64,000 nt of DNA from Rhizobium favelukesii (GCF_000577275.2 NZ_HG916852.1:2917001-2981000), one strand, 5' to 3'; numbered from the stretch's first letter, positions 1-9,250 are shown. Notes: generated by a model from the sequence alone, not told the origin. Numbers and translations: made by a program.

Positions 1-773
<773 letters not shown>

Positions 774-777
774 TCAC

Positions 778-822
778 GAGGAGCGATGGCCTGGGCGGGC
801 TTTCGGCCGCCGGGCGCTCCTC
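778..822 (-). promoter_or_regulatory. Leader stem-loop after leuL (putative attenuator element)
   Basis: Read on the minus strand, an 8-bp perfect stem GAGGAGCG (822-815) and CGCTCCTC (785-778) encloses a GC-rich region that can form an inner GGCGG/CCGCC stem. It begins inside the leuL stop codon region, where ribosome stalling on the Leu codons would affect folding. There is no clear U-run after it, so a classical rho-independent attenuator is not proven. Confidence 0.5.
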
Positions 823-946
823 AATGGACCCGGCAACCGCGCGTAAGGCCGAGGAGAAGAAGCGAGGTAAGGGCGCGCGTATTGTCGCGGAGCGCGATGC
901 GCCCGCGTGCAATCTGCTCAGAAATCATGATGCCCGTGCTCTTCAT
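821..946 (-). CDS. leuL: leu operon leader peptide
   Basis: A 41-codon ORF (or 35 codons from the internal ATG at 928) lies between the promoter and leuA. It contains four consecutive leucine codons (CTT CTT CTC CTC at 862-851) with further Leu codons on either side, reading TSLLLLGLT, then ends at a TGA that is the foot of a stem-loop. A leucine run in a short ORF directly before leuA is the hallmark of ribosome-mediated attenuation. The start is uncertain: the first ATG lies only about 7 bases after the predicted transcription start, the second has a weak purine stretch before it. The assignment rests on position, promoter and the codon run, not on a database match. Confidence 0.7.
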   Translation of the reverse strand: MKSTGIMISEQIARGRIALRDNTRALTSLLLLGLTRGCRVH

Positions 947-953
947 GGTCGCG

Positions 954-982
954 CTTATAGCCGGGCTACAAAAAACTGGCAA
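954..982 (-). promoter_or_regulatory. Sigma-70 promoter of leuL-leuA
   Basis: On the minus strand TTGCCA (982-977), a 17-base spacer and TATAAG (959-954) give a strong housekeeping-type promoter. It starts about 10 bases after the benE stop codon, so leuA is transcribed independently of benE. The predicted transcription start falls just before the first leuL ATG. Confidence 0.65.
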
Positions 983-991
983 TCCCTCCGC

Positions 992-2176
992 CTATTTTTT
1001 CGCCGCTTGCACAAGACGTGACAATGCCAGCATCAGCCCTCCGCCGAGCAATCCCCAGAATGCGCCGGAGATACCGGCGAAGGAGACACCGGATGCGGTC
1101 ACCAGAAACGTGATGGCTGCCGCCTCCCGCGATTCCGGCGCCTGGAAGGCGGCCATGGCCGAACCCGAGAAGGCGCCGACCAGCGCCAGCCCGGCCACGG
1201 CCTGGATCAGGATCGGCGGCGCGAGCGCCACGAAGGTCGTCACTGCGCCGGCAAGCAGCCCGAGAATGACATAGGAGATGCCTGAGACCAGGACCGCCCA
1301 GTAGCGCCGCGCCGGATCGGGATGCGCGTCCTGGCCAGCGCACATCGCCGCGGTAATCGCAGCAAGGTTCACCGCATGGCCTCCAAACGGCGCCGACAGT
1401 ATCGAGAACAGGCCGGTCACGGAAAAGAGTGGCCCGGGCTTTGGCGCATAGCCATTCACCTTCAAGACCGCAATGCCGGGAATGTTCTGCGACGCCATAG
1501 TCACGATGAAGAGCGGCAGGGCGATGGAAATGAAAGCCGGCAGATTGAAGACAGGAGCCACGAACGCGACAGGGGGCCGCAGCGCCTGTTCGATCGAACC
1601 GAGCGCCCCTTGGGGAATGTCCACGCCGAAGGCTACCACCAGGACGAAAGCCGCTAGAGCCGCCGGCACCGCCCAGAGCCGCTTGAACGCGCCGACGACG
1701 ATCCACGCCAGTACGATCGGCAAGCCAAGTAGCGGGTTGAAGCCGATCGCCCTGACCGGCGCAAAGCACAACCCGATCAGCACACCAGCGAGCATCGCAT
1801 TGGCAAGAGGCGCGGGAATAGCCGCGACTGCCCGGCCGAGCGGCTTGAACAGGCCGGCAATAACGATCAGCAACGCGCAGATAAGAAACGCTCCGACCGC
1901 CGCATTGAACCCACCTTCGACCACACCGGTACTTGCAAGGAGCGCCCCACCCGGAGTGGACCATGCGATACTGATGGGCACACGCGTCACGGTGCTGAGC
2001 ACGATCGCGCAAAGCCCCAGCGAGATCGACAGCGCCATAAGGCCCGACGCGGCCTGCGCATCCGTCGCGCCGACACTCTGCAGGCCATGCAGCACGACCG
2101 CGAAGGAGCTGGCAAATCCCACGAAAGTGGTGAGAACGCCCATGAACAGGGTTTGCACGGAGAAGTCTTTAAGCAT
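992..2176 (-). CDS. benE: BenE-family benzoate/purine-type membrane permease
   Basis: The 394-residue protein is almost entirely hydrophobic with about 12 predicted membrane segments and belongs to the BenE (benzoate:H+ symporter) family. Recognisable features are the start MLKDFSVQTLFMGVLTTFVGF, SIAWSTPGGALL near residue 70, and the C-terminal AAITFLVTASGVSFAGI. I chose the ATG at 2176; an upstream in-frame extension to 2356 would add 60 hydrophilic residues that do not belong to the family and would overlap the divergent regulator promoter. It is divergent from the MerR-ATPase gene at 2376, which is its likely regulator. Benzoate as substrate is inferred from family only; no benzoate catabolic genes are in the window. 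Confidence 0.88.
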   Translation of the reverse strand: MLKDFSVQTLFMGVLTTFVGFASSFAVVLHGLQSVGATDAQAASGLMALSISLGLCAIVLSTVTRVPISIAWSTPGGALLASTGVVEGGFNAAVGAFLICALLIVIAGLFKPLGRAVAAIPAPLANAMLAGVLIGLCFAPVRAIGFNPLLGLPIVLAWIVVGAFKRLWAVPAALAAFVLVVAFGVDIPQGALGSIEQALRPPVAFVAPVFNLPAFISIALPLFIVTMASQNIPGIAVLKVNGYAPKPGPLFSVTGLFSILSAPFGGHAVNLAAITAAMCAGQDAHPDPARRYWAVLVSGISYVILGLLAGAVTTFVALAPPILIQAVAGLALVGAFSGSAMAAFQAPESREAAAITFLVTASGVSFAGISGAFWGLLGGGLMLALSRLVQAAKK

Positions 2177-2314
2177 GGCGGGACTCGAACTGAATGCAAC
2201 TGCCGCATGGAGCATTAGACGTGGAAAGAACACAAGCCCGCGACGGCCAAGTTCCGTTCCCCTGCACCATCGAGCCGTCTTGCAAAAGAGACGCTCCCAA
2301 TATTCGAAATACTG

Positions 2315-2345
2315 TTGACCTGTCCCCTGGGGCTGCCCCGATAAG
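2315..2345 (+). promoter_or_regulatory. MerR-type promoter with 19-bp spacer
   Basis: TTGACC (2315-2320) and GATAAG (2340-2345) are separated by 19 bases, longer than the usual 17, as in promoters controlled by MerR activators. The spacer holds a CCCC-T-GGGG dyad. It points at the MerR-ATPase gene, suggesting autoregulation and possibly control of divergent benE. Confidence 0.5.
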
Positions 2346-2375
2346 CAGGGCGACAAACAAGCAACGAGGTGAGTC

Positions 2376-3407
2376 GTGGATCATTCCGCACACTTTTTGA
2401 GCCCGTCCGAGGCGGCAGCGCGGCTAGGTATCTCCATCAAGGCGCTGCGGATCTATGAGCAACGCGGCCTCGTCGACCCCCTGCGCACATCTTCCGGCTG
2501 GCGCGCATACGGGCCGGATGAGATGGCCCGCGCTGGCGAGATTGTGGGATTTCGTGCACTCGGCCTCAGCCTCACACAGATTGCGCAGGTTCTGAAGGGT
2601 GATCGCGGCGGCCTCGAACACGGACTCGCCTTGCACCAGGCATCGCTCGAAAACGGTGTGCAACGGCTCATCGAAACGATCGGCCGCGTCGCGACGTTCC
2701 GCAGGGCCATCGCCGCGGGCCACGCCCCGTCCCCTGCCCAACTGGCCTCGATCATGCCAACGTCTCCGGTTCTTGCAGTCTTTGAACTGCCTTGGCCATG
2801 GGGCGGTGAACGTTTTGAACTGCGAGACGTCAAGGCTCTGAACTACATCATCGGTCCGCTTGGAAGCGGCAAGACGCGGCTCGCCCATGCCATTGCTGAC
2901 GCGTTGCCGGATGCCCGCTTCCTGGGGCTCGATCGCGCCGCCGCGACGAGCGCCGATATCGATGCGCGATTGGATATCGATCCGGCATCGAAGGCGCGCT
3001 TCCTGCAAGCCCTCGACTGGCTTATCGATGAGGGCGCCACCGCCTCACTCGCCTTGATCGCGCTTCTCGCCGAGTTGGAGGGGCAGCACCAGGGAATGCT
3101 CATCATCGACATGATCGAGCAGGGATTGGATCAGGCCACGCAGGAAGCCTTGATTTCTTACCTACGCAATCGTCCCGCAACCGCGCGCACTCTTTTCATG
3201 CTGACGCGTTCGAAGATGATCCTGGATCTCAGCGCGGTGACACCGAATGAAGCAATCATCTTTTGTCCGGCCAACCATAACCCACCGATGACCGTGCATC
3301 CCTATCCGGGGGCGCCGGGTTATGAGGCGGTCGCAACCTGCCTGGCGTCGCCGGATGTCCGCGCACGCACGGAAGGCGTCATCGCCTGGCGGCCCGCGGT
3401 CGCTTGA
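2376..3407 (+). CDS. MerR-family regulator fused to a P-loop ATPase domain
   Basis: The 343-residue protein has two parts. Residues 8-75 are a MerR winged helix (LSPSEAAARLGISIKALRIY, then GLVDPLRTSSGWRAY) followed by a dimerisation-like helix to about residue 115. Residues 135-343 form a second domain with a clear Walker A motif GPLGSGKT (160-167) and a Walker B-like stretch MLIIDMIEQGLD (241-252), resembling AAA/SMC-type ATPases where LLIDE.E..L is usual. The Walker B lacks the usual DE pair. Start is GTG at 2376, preceded by CGAGGTGAG. It faces divergent benE across a 200-bp region containing a MerR-like promoter. The combination suggests nucleotide-dependent control of transcription, but the ligand is unknown. 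Confidence 0.8.
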   Translation: MDHSAHFLSPSEAAARLGISIKALRIYEQRGLVDPLRTSSGWRAYGPDEMARAGEIVGFRALGLSLTQIAQVLKGDRGGLEHGLALHQASLENGVQRLIETIGRVATFRRAIAAGHAPSPAQLASIMPTSPVLAVFELPWPWGGERFELRDVKALNYIIGPLGSGKTRLAHAIADALPDARFLGLDRAAATSADIDARLDIDPASKARFLQALDWLIDEGATASLALIALLAELEGQHQGMLIIDMIEQGLDQATQEALISYLRNRPATARTLFMLTRSKMILDLSAVTPNEAIIFCPANHNPPMTVHPYPGAPGYEAVATCLASPDVRARTEGVIAWRPAVA

Positions 3408-3428
3408 CAGTGGACCTTGCCTCCTGAG

Positions 3429-4159
3429 TTACGACGCGCGCCGGACGACGAAGATCATCTCCTCGGCGTTTCGCTCGTCGAAAGGCTGGCGGTCCCAATC
3501 GCCGTAAACGGCGTCGGCGCGCAGCCCGGACGCCTGCAGGTGCCGCTCGATATCGTTGCGCGACAGAAACAGCAGCTCGCTTTTTGAGACAAGCGTCTCT
3601 TCGGGGAAATGATAGCGGGTTTCGAAATGGGCCCGCCCTTCCCCGTAAGAGACCACGTCGCGCGTCTTGCGAACGACAAGCCCGTCGTGAATGACCTCGA
3701 ACACACCGCCGTCCCAACGTGCTTTCCAGTCTATTGCGGGATTGCGAGTCTCAAAGACGATCCGGCCGCCATCCGCCAGATGCTCGCGCATGACGGCAAG
3801 GGTTGCGAGGATGGCGTTCTCATCGAGCAATACCTGAAAGGCATGGCCGGTCATGATGATCAGATCGAAGCGTTTTTCAGATCGAAAGTCCTGCGAGTAA
3901 CACTCTACCCATTCGATGCCGCAGCCATTCGGTTTGCGTCTAGCGATTTCGAGCATCCGTGCTGAAGGATCGGCGCCGGTCACGTCATGGCCACCTGCCG
4001 CGTAGGCATCGCAGATCAGCCCGGTGCCGCAGCCAAGATCGAGAATTGATTCGGCCCGCCGTCCGCCAGCGAGAGATAGAAATCGCGATCCTCCGACCAA
4101 CCGCAGGCAAGATCATAAAGGGCTGCCAGACGCGGATGCTCATAGTGTAGATCGGGCAT
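3429..4159 (-). pseudogene. SAM-dependent class I methyltransferase, interrupted by a one-base frameshift
   Basis: Two frames together give one methyltransferase. The first frame, from ATG 4159, encodes MPDLHYEHPRLAALYDLACG and continues to about residue 32 (RDFYLSLA). The second frame continues with SILDLGCGTGLICDAY, the SAM-binding motif I, and runs to 3429 with GADPSARML (motif II) and a C-terminal domain with SYGEGRAHFETRYHF. The junction lies around 4051-4070 in a GC-rich stretch; one base is missing relative to a continuous reading frame. Without the shift the protein would be about 243 residues. Either this is a real frameshift mutation or a sequence error. A TTG start at 4100 could give a 223-residue protein without the N-terminal helix. 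Confidence 0.75.
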
Positions 4160-4191
4160 GTGGAAACCCCGCTCACCTCGGCTCGGGAAAC

Positions 4192-4230
4192 AAAAAAACG
4201 CCCTCACCCGCCATCCAGCAAGCAAGGGCG
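4192..4230 (-). terminator. Rho-independent terminator of clpP
   Basis: On the minus strand, CGCCCT (4230-4225) pairs with AGGGCG (4204-4199) and is followed by seven T residues. It lies 18 bases after the clpP stop codon. Confidence 0.75.
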
Positions 4231-4247
4231 CTTCTCATAGCACGAAA

Positions 4248-4835
4248 TCAGATCTCGGACTGCGACGTTACAATGCGAGAAACGAGGCCGTAAGCCTTGG
4301 CTTCTTCCGCAGACAGCCAGTAGTCGCGGTCGGTATCGGCAGCGATCTTCTCGTAAGGCTGGCCGGTGGCCTCGGACATGATCTTGTTCAGACGCTCGTT
4401 CATCTTGATGATCTCGCGAGCCTGGATTTCAATGTCGGATGCCATGCCGCGCGTGCCGCCGGAGGGTTGGTGCAACAGGAAGCGCGTGTTCGGCAGGCAA
4501 ATGCGCTGTTCCTTCGGCGCCGCGACAAAGATCAGCGCGCCCGCCGATGCGACCCAGCCCGTTCCGATCATCCAGACCTTCGGCTTGATGAACTTGATCA
4601 TGTCATGGATCGAATCGCCGGATTCGACATGACCGCCAGGCGAGTTGACATAGATGCGAATGTCCTCGTCATTGGCCGCGGAAAGCGCCACAAGCTGCGT
4701 GCAGACCTTCTGCGCGAGTTCCTGCGTGATCGGCCCGTAGATGAAGATCGAACGCGACTTGAAAAGGTTCGCCTCCGTTTCCTTGCCGAGCGGCAGTTCC
4801 TTCGTCTTGTCGTCCTGTTCTTCTTCTTCGTACAT
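4248..4835 (-). CDS. clpP: ATP-dependent Clp protease proteolytic subunit paralogue
   Basis: The 195-residue serine peptidase forms the tetradecameric proteolytic chamber that works with ClpA or ClpX unfoldases in the cytoplasm. The nucleophile Ser97 sits in [11 protein letters not shown] and the catalytic His122 in [15 protein letters not shown]-type substrate groove is seen as [11 protein letters not shown]. The N-terminus [14 protein letters not shown] is acidic and differs from housekeeping ClpP, matching the extra ClpP paralogues of rhizobia. I chose ATG 4835, with GAGAGG seven bases upstream, over an in-frame extension to 4919. It is monocistronic with its own terminator. Which of the rhizobial clpP numbers it is cannot be decided here. 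Confidence 0.93.
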   Translation of the reverse strand: MYEEEEQDDKTKELPLGKETEANLFKSRSIFIYGPITQELAQKVCTQLVALSAANDEDIRIYVNSPGGHVESGDSIHDMIKFIKPKVWMIGTGWVASAGALIFVAAPKEQRICLPNTRFLLHQPSGGTRGMASDIEIQAREIIKMNERLNKIMSEATGQPYEKIAADTDRDYWLSAEEAKAYGLVSRIVTSQSEI

Positions 4836-5048
4836 TCGAACCTCTCTTACGTCGAATTCGGGTTCCCCGCACATAGTGCGACTCCATGCGTAAAACAATG
4901 CGGGAAAAAGACAAGCCACGGAACGGATGAAGATATGGTTAGGCAGCCCGGCGGCTTACCGAAATGTAACTTGGCGCGGCTTTGAAAAGTCGAAATCCGT
5001 TCCTACGTCATCCCTAGCGCAAATCGCCAGCAACAGAGGAGACCGGCC

Positions 5049-5861
5049 ATGTCACCTGAAGAACGCCAATTGTTGACCGCCCTTTTCGAGCGCGTCCGCA
5101 CCGCATCGGCAACGCCGCGTGACCATGACGCCGAAGCGCTGATCGATCAGGGAACGCGCGAGCAACCGTATGCCACCTATTATCTGGCGCAGGCTGTGAT
5201 CGTGCAGGAAAAGGGCCTCGAAGCGGCGGCCAATCACATCAAGCAGTTGGAAGAGCGCATTCGTCTGCTCGAAGCCGACCAGAGCGAATATCACAAGGCT
5301 GAACAGGGCGGCGGCTTCTTGAGCTCGATCTTCGGCAGCAGCCAGAGCCCGCAGCAGCCGGCGTCCCCCCCGCCTTCCTCAGGAGGCCCATGGGGAAGCG
5401 CCCCGCGCCAGCAGATCCAGCAGGATCGCGGCTTCGACACTGCCCCGCGCGCCATGCCACAGCAACCGACCGGGCCCTGGAGCCCGCAGGCGGCGGCGCC
5501 CTCCGCAGGCGGCAGCTTCCTGCAGGGAGCGCTCGGCACCGCGGCAGGCGTCGCAGGTGGCATGCTGCTTGCCAACTCGCTGAGCGGGATCTTCGGGAGC
5601 CACATGTCGTCGCTTGGCTGGGGTTCACCGCTTGCCGGCAACAATCCCTTCGGCAACGCGCCGACCGAAGAGACCGTCATCAACAACTACTTCAGCAACG
5701 ACGGGGACAAGCAGCAGGCAGCTGACAACACCACAAGTAACGATAAAAGCGACGACAACGACGCTGCCGGTCTGCAACAGGCAGACTACGACACCAACGA
5801 TGACGCCTCTGCCGACAACGATCAATCCGACGTCGGCAATGACGACAGCTTCAACGTCTGA
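5049..5861 (+). CDS. DUF2076 domain protein
   Basis: The 270-residue protein starts with the conserved DUF2076 opening MSPEERQLLTALFERVRTA and has a helical, coiled-coil-prone segment up to residue 85 (AANHIKQLEERIRLLEADQ). The middle is rich in Gly, Pro, Gln and Ser, with a small hydrophobic stretch GTAAGVAGGMLLANSL near residue 165 that may touch membrane. The last 45 residues are extremely rich in Asp and Asn, a low-complexity acidic tail. GAGGAG eight bases before the ATG supports the start. Its function is unknown; the family has been described as periplasmic ligand-binding-sensor-like, but I see no signal peptide. Confidence 0.85.
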   Translation: MSPEERQLLTALFERVRTASATPRDHDAEALIDQGTREQPYATYYLAQAVIVQEKGLEAAANHIKQLEERIRLLEADQSEYHKAEQGGGFLSSIFGSSQSPQQPASPPPSSGGPWGSAPRQQIQQDRGFDTAPRAMPQQPTGPWSPQAAAPSAGGSFLQGALGTAAGVAGGMLLANSLSGIFGSHMSSLGWGSPLAGNNPFGNAPTEETVINNYFSNDGDKQQAADNTTSNDKSDDNDAAGLQQADYDTNDDASADNDQSDVGNDDSFNV

Positions 5862-6029
5862 GGCGGTCTGGTTGCCTTCGCTTGGTGCCAGTCTGTCGGT
5901 CGCGGCGCACGACGATGCTCCCATCCGTTCTCGGACGTATATCAGCAACCGACAGATCAACCTTGACGAGAGAGGCGGAGTTCTCGATAAGGTCGGAAGC
6001 GTTATGACGGTGCAGCAGGCAAGAGCGTA

Positions 6030-6836
6030 GTGAATATCCTTATTATCAGTCGCAGGTCAGAGCACGAGAGAAGGCATTTTCAGTCTCAACAGATGGCGAG
6101 ACTTGGATTGGAGTATCGTTTTCTTGATGCGTTTGAAGCAAGCGACCTATCGCCTGAAGACTGCCAGGGAGCCGCGAACAACTGGCCAAGTCCGACGCTT
6201 CGCCAGGACATAGCCTGCTTCACCTCGCATAGAATGGCATGGAACGCCGTCGTAGAGCGAAACGAAAAGACAATCATACTGGAAGACGATGCCGTCCTTT
6301 CGAGTGATATTGGCGACGTGATAACGACGATCCGCGACCGAGATGACGATTGGAATTGCGTCTACGATCTGGAGTTCGTCCCTCAGCCCCATATCGTGGC
6401 AAAGTCGCCGCTTTGGATAGATGATCGCACGGGCCACAAGGCCACGCGCGTCTTTCAAAATCGGCTCGGCCTGGCTGGCTATGTCATCGGCCCGCGAGCA
6501 GCCACCAGAATGCTTGAGGATACGAGGACGTATGCGCTGGTCGACGCGCATTTCTGGCATCGATCGTGGGTGACGGCCCTTCAGATCGAACCCGCTCCGG
6601 TCGTCCAGCTGCGTTTTATCGGCGACAGCACGGTCAGGGCGGCGCCCTTCCTTCGGACATCCGAAGACGATGCATTCAGGCCAAAGAGCAAGCTGCGCAA
6701 GCATTTCATGCGCTTGCGTCTCGAGCTCGTGAAGGCGCGCAATCTTATGCGAGCCGCCCATTTTCGAAGCGAGAAGCGCCAAATCCATATGGATCGCGCC
6801 AAGTTCACACTCGCGCCCGACCACGACAAGGTTTGA
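6030..6836 (+). CDS. Glycosyltransferase family 25 (LPS-type)
   Basis: The 268-residue protein matches the GT25 family, which adds galactose or other sugars during lipopolysaccharide or oligosaccharide synthesis. Visible features are the start MNILIISRRSEHERR, CFTSHRMAWNAVVE near 63-76, and the nucleotide-sugar/metal motif ILEDDAVL (E85-D86-D87), followed by GLAGYVIGPRAATRML. The C-terminal 60 residues are basic, suggesting peripheral membrane association. The start is GTG at 6030; no better ATG exists without losing the first strand. It stands alone, with no LPS genes next to it, so the acceptor cannot be inferred. Confidence 0.85.
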   Translation: MNILIISRRSEHERRHFQSQQMARLGLEYRFLDAFEASDLSPEDCQGAANNWPSPTLRQDIACFTSHRMAWNAVVERNEKTIILEDDAVLSSDIGDVITTIRDRDDDWNCVYDLEFVPQPHIVAKSPLWIDDRTGHKATRVFQNRLGLAGYVIGPRAATRMLEDTRTYALVDAHFWHRSWVTALQIEPAPVVQLRFIGDSTVRAAPFLRTSEDDAFRPKSKLRKHFMRLRLELVKARNLMRAAHFRSEKRQIHMDRAKFTLAPDHDKV

Positions 6837-6865
6837 ATTCCGGGACTCCCAGTCAAATCAACCCA

Positions 6866-6884
6866 GCCGCCGTCCGTTGGCGGC
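6866..6884. terminator. Stem-loop between convergent genes
   Basis: GCCGCC and GGCGGC form a 6-bp stem with a 7-base loop between the GT25 and queF stop codons. No strong T-run follows on either strand, so terminator activity is tentative. Confidence 0.35.
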
Positions 6885-6918
6885 GGGATAACGGTGCTGT
6901 GTTGGTCAAACGAACGCC

Positions 6919-7383
6919 TCAGCCGCGACCGCGATAGGTCGCGACGCCCTGGTCGGGCAGCCACACGTTCTCCGGCGGCTTGCCGGTCTGCCAGAACACG
7001 TCGATCGGAATGCCACCGCGCGGATACCAGTAGGCGCCGATCCTGAGCCACTTCGGATCGAGCAGCTCGACCAGCCGCTTGGCGATATAGATCGAGCAAT
7101 CCTCGTGGAAAGCGCCGTGGTTGCGGAAGGCATGCAGGAACAGCTTCAGCGACTTCGATTCCACCAGCCAGTCGTTCGGAATGTAGTCGATCACGATGTG
7201 GGCGAAATCGGGCTGCCCCGTCATCGGGCAAAGCGACGTGAACTCCGGCGCAGTGAAGCGGACGACATAGTCGGTGCCGGCGTGGCTCGACGGCACCCTC
7301 TCCAGCACCGCTTCCTCGGGTGATTTCGGAGATTCTGTCTGGCTGCCCAGCATGGACAGGTTGGACACGTCTGTGGTGGGCAT
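6919..7383 (-). CDS. queF: NADPH-dependent 7-cyano-7-deazaguanine reductase
   Basis: QueF reduces preQ0 to preQ1 in queuosine biosynthesis using NADPH. The 154-residue size is that of the short, unimodular type. The catalytic Cys52 and Asp59 lie in [13 protein letters not shown], and the NADPH-binding QueF motif is seen as [20 protein letters not shown]. The ATG at 7383 directly follows the stop codon of the upstream CDF gene (TGAATG), so translation is probably coupled to that gene. The other queuosine genes are not in the window. Confidence 0.97.
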   Translation of the reverse strand: MPTTDVSNLSMLGSQTESPKSPEEAVLERVPSSHAGTDYVVRFTAPEFTSLCPMTGQPDFAHIVIDYIPNDWLVESKSLKLFLHAFRNHGAFHEDCSIYIAKRLVELLDPKWLRIGAYWYPRGGIPIDVFWQTGKPPENVWLPDQGVATYRGRG

Positions 7384-8298
7384 TCAAGCCTCCTTGATGA
7401 CTTTGACGCGGATGCCATGGGCTTTTTCACCCTCAGGCTCAACGTGAATGGCGATGCTGGAGCCCGGATGCGCTGCACGGATGGCATCTTCAAGGCGGTC
7501 GCAGATATCGTGCGCCTGCCTTACAGACAGGGCGGCCGGCACGACAAGGTGAAAATCGACGAAGGTGACAGTGCCGGCGCGGCGCGTCTTCAGGTCGTGC
7601 ACGCCGATGGAGCCCGTGGCGTGCGTGGCGATCGCCTGCATAATCGCCTCTTCCTCATCGGGTGTGACCGCCTGATCCATCAGGCCGCCGATCGAATGCC
7701 AGATCACCTTGAAGCCCTGGTAGAGAATGTTGATGGCGACCAGAATGGCGAGCACTGGGTCGAAGATCGCATAACCGGTGGCCAGCGCCAGCAGCAGGCC
7801 GGCGAGAACGCCGACGGAGGTGACGACGTCGGACATGATGTGCTGACCATCCGCCGTCAGCGCCGCCGATCGGTACTTGCGTCCGGTCTTGATCAGGAGT
7901 TGCGCCCAGACGGCATTGATCACGCCGGCGACAAAGTTGATCGCCAGGCCGAGGGCCGGCGCATCCAGCATCCGCGGATCGGAGAGATGCCCGATCGCCT
8001 CATTGACGATCAGCAACGCCGCCACGACGATCAGTGCGCCCTCGGTCACCGCCGAAAAATATTCCGCCTTGTGATGGCCGAAGGGATGATCGTGGTCGGC
8101 CGGTTTCTGCGCATAGCGGATGACGAAGAAGGCGACGAAGGCGGCAACGACGTTCACCGTCGATTCCAGCCCGTCCGACAGCAACGCCACCGAGCCTGTC
8201 ACCCACCATGCGACCATCTTCAAGCCCATGACGCCGAGCGACATCGGGATACCCCAGAGCGCCAGCCGCCGAACCGTAAGACTGCCCTTTTCGTTCAT
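7384..8298 (-). CDS. Cation diffusion facilitator (CDF) metal exporter
   Basis: The 304-residue protein has about six membrane segments and a C-terminal cytoplasmic ferredoxin-like domain from residue 210. Metal-site residues are seen in LLSDGLESTVNV (helix II) and DGQHIMSDVVTS (helix V, HxxxD), and the conserved FGHHKAEYFSA loop follows helix II. CDF proteins exchange cytosolic Zn, Fe, Mn or similar ions for protons; the substrate cannot be read here. I chose ATG 8298, which has AGGGG six bases upstream; ATGs at 8304 and 8319 are alternatives. The gene is directly followed by queF with stop and start codons touching. Confidence 0.92.
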   Translation of the reverse strand: MNEKGSLTVRRLALWGIPMSLGVMGLKMVAWWVTGSVALLSDGLESTVNVVAAFVAFFVIRYAQKPADHDHPFGHHKAEYFSAVTEGALIVVAALLIVNEAIGHLSDPRMLDAPALGLAINFVAGVINAVWAQLLIKTGRKYRSAALTADGQHIMSDVVTSVGVLAGLLLALATGYAIFDPVLAILVAINILYQGFKVIWHSIGGLMDQAVTPDEEEAIMQAIATHATGSIGVHDLKTRRAGTVTFVDFHLVVPAALSVRQAHDICDRLEDAIRAAHPGSSIAIHVEPEGEKAHGIRVKVIKEA

Positions 8299-8363
8299 CT
8301 TCATCCCCTGCGCAGACATCGGTGCGGATGCGAATGAATTGCAGAAACCAGCCCATTCAAACG

Positions 8364-8395
8364 CAAAACCGCCCGCGCGAAAATCGCACAGGCGG
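8364..8395 (-). terminator. Terminator of the DUF2161 operon
   Basis: On the minus strand CCGCCTGTGCGA and TCGCGCGGGCGG form a 12-base imperfect stem ending in GGCGGTTTT. It lies 130 bases after the DUF2161 stop and before the CDF start. Confidence 0.55.
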
Positions 8396-8524
8396 CCCAT
8401 GCGGCTCATATGTGTGATGATACCCATTTTGTCAAACAGGATCCGCAAGAAAGATCTCGACGGGTCGCCGTCGCAAACGGCGATCCTGACCGGTCGACGC
8501 GAATGCCGGGCGCGACCTCGGTCG

Positions 8525-9238
8525 CTAAGTACTCTCGGCCGGGCTTGAGGACGTCGATACTGCCGCACTTTCGGCTGTGAAACTGATTGATTGCGGCCAA
8601 CGGAGGAGTGCCGCTTCGCCGGCTGGCGTCAGGGCATAGACACCCTTCTCCCGCCGTTCGAACCAGCCATACACATTGCCGAGCAGGATCTTCCCCGCAT
8701 CCGGTGCCAGCGCCTTCATGTCGCGCGGCCGCACGAGCCCTTGATTGAGTACTGCGGCGCAGATGAGCGCCCGCTGGCGATAGGCCGTCATGATCGGCGC
8801 ACGCGAGCCGCCGCCGACGGCCGGATCGCCGCGTCGGTGCTGATGTTCCTTGACGAGCCGCGACCGGCGCTTCGGATTGGTGCGCGGCATCGGCGAGACG
8901 GAACTGACGATGACGCTGACTTGTCCGGTATCGGAAACGCCGAGCATGCCGATCCCCAGCCGACGGCAAAGATCGCGATAGCGCTTGTCCGCCTCGCGGC
9001 CTCGTCCCTTGGCCGAAACGCGAGCCGCAATCCACACTTCATCACTCATCACAGCCCGATCGACCGCCTGTAGGACAAGCTCCAGATTGAAGCTGAGCTT
9101 CAGCTCACACACCACGACGACGGGCGGCTCACCCTCGCTCAAGCCGACGAGATCGCATCCGCCGATCTCGCCTTTGACGACATAGCCCGCAGCCTCCAGA
9201 AAGCTTTTCACCGGCAGGTAGAGCGAGGTTTCCATCAT
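8525..9238 (-). CDS. DUF2161 family PD-(D/E)XK phosphodiesterase-like protein
   Basis: The 237-residue protein fits the DUF2161 family, predicted to carry a PD-(D/E)XK nuclease fold. The N-terminal half shows YLPVKSFLEAAGYVVKGEIGGCDLVGL, where the Asp is the first metal ligand, followed by VVVVCELKLS, the ExK part of the motif. The C-terminal half (about 150-237) looks like a winged-helix region (RQRALICAAVLNQG, RREKGVYALTPAGEAALL). Start is one of two adjacent ATGs, 9238 or 9235. A small gene ends 12 bases upstream, so the two probably form an operon. No restriction or toxin partner is visible and the substrate is unknown. Confidence 0.82.
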   Translation of the reverse strand: MMETSLYLPVKSFLEAAGYVVKGEIGGCDLVGLSEGEPPVVVVCELKLSFNLELVLQAVDRAVMSDEVWIAARVSAKGRGREADKRYRDLCRRLGIGMLGVSDTGQVSVIVSSVSPMPRTNPKRRSRLVKEHQHRRGDPAVGGGSRAPIMTAYRQRALICAAVLNQGLVRPRDMKALAPDAGKILLGNVYGWFERREKGVYALTPAGEAALLRWPQSISFTAESAAVSTSSSPAEST

Positions 9239-9250
9239 GGGTCGAGGTTA

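Noticed and set aside
8299..8568. 90-residue N-terminal extension of the CDF transporter
   Set aside because: It is Arg-rich, has no family match and crosses the upstream terminator; ATG 8298 has a good ribosome binding site.
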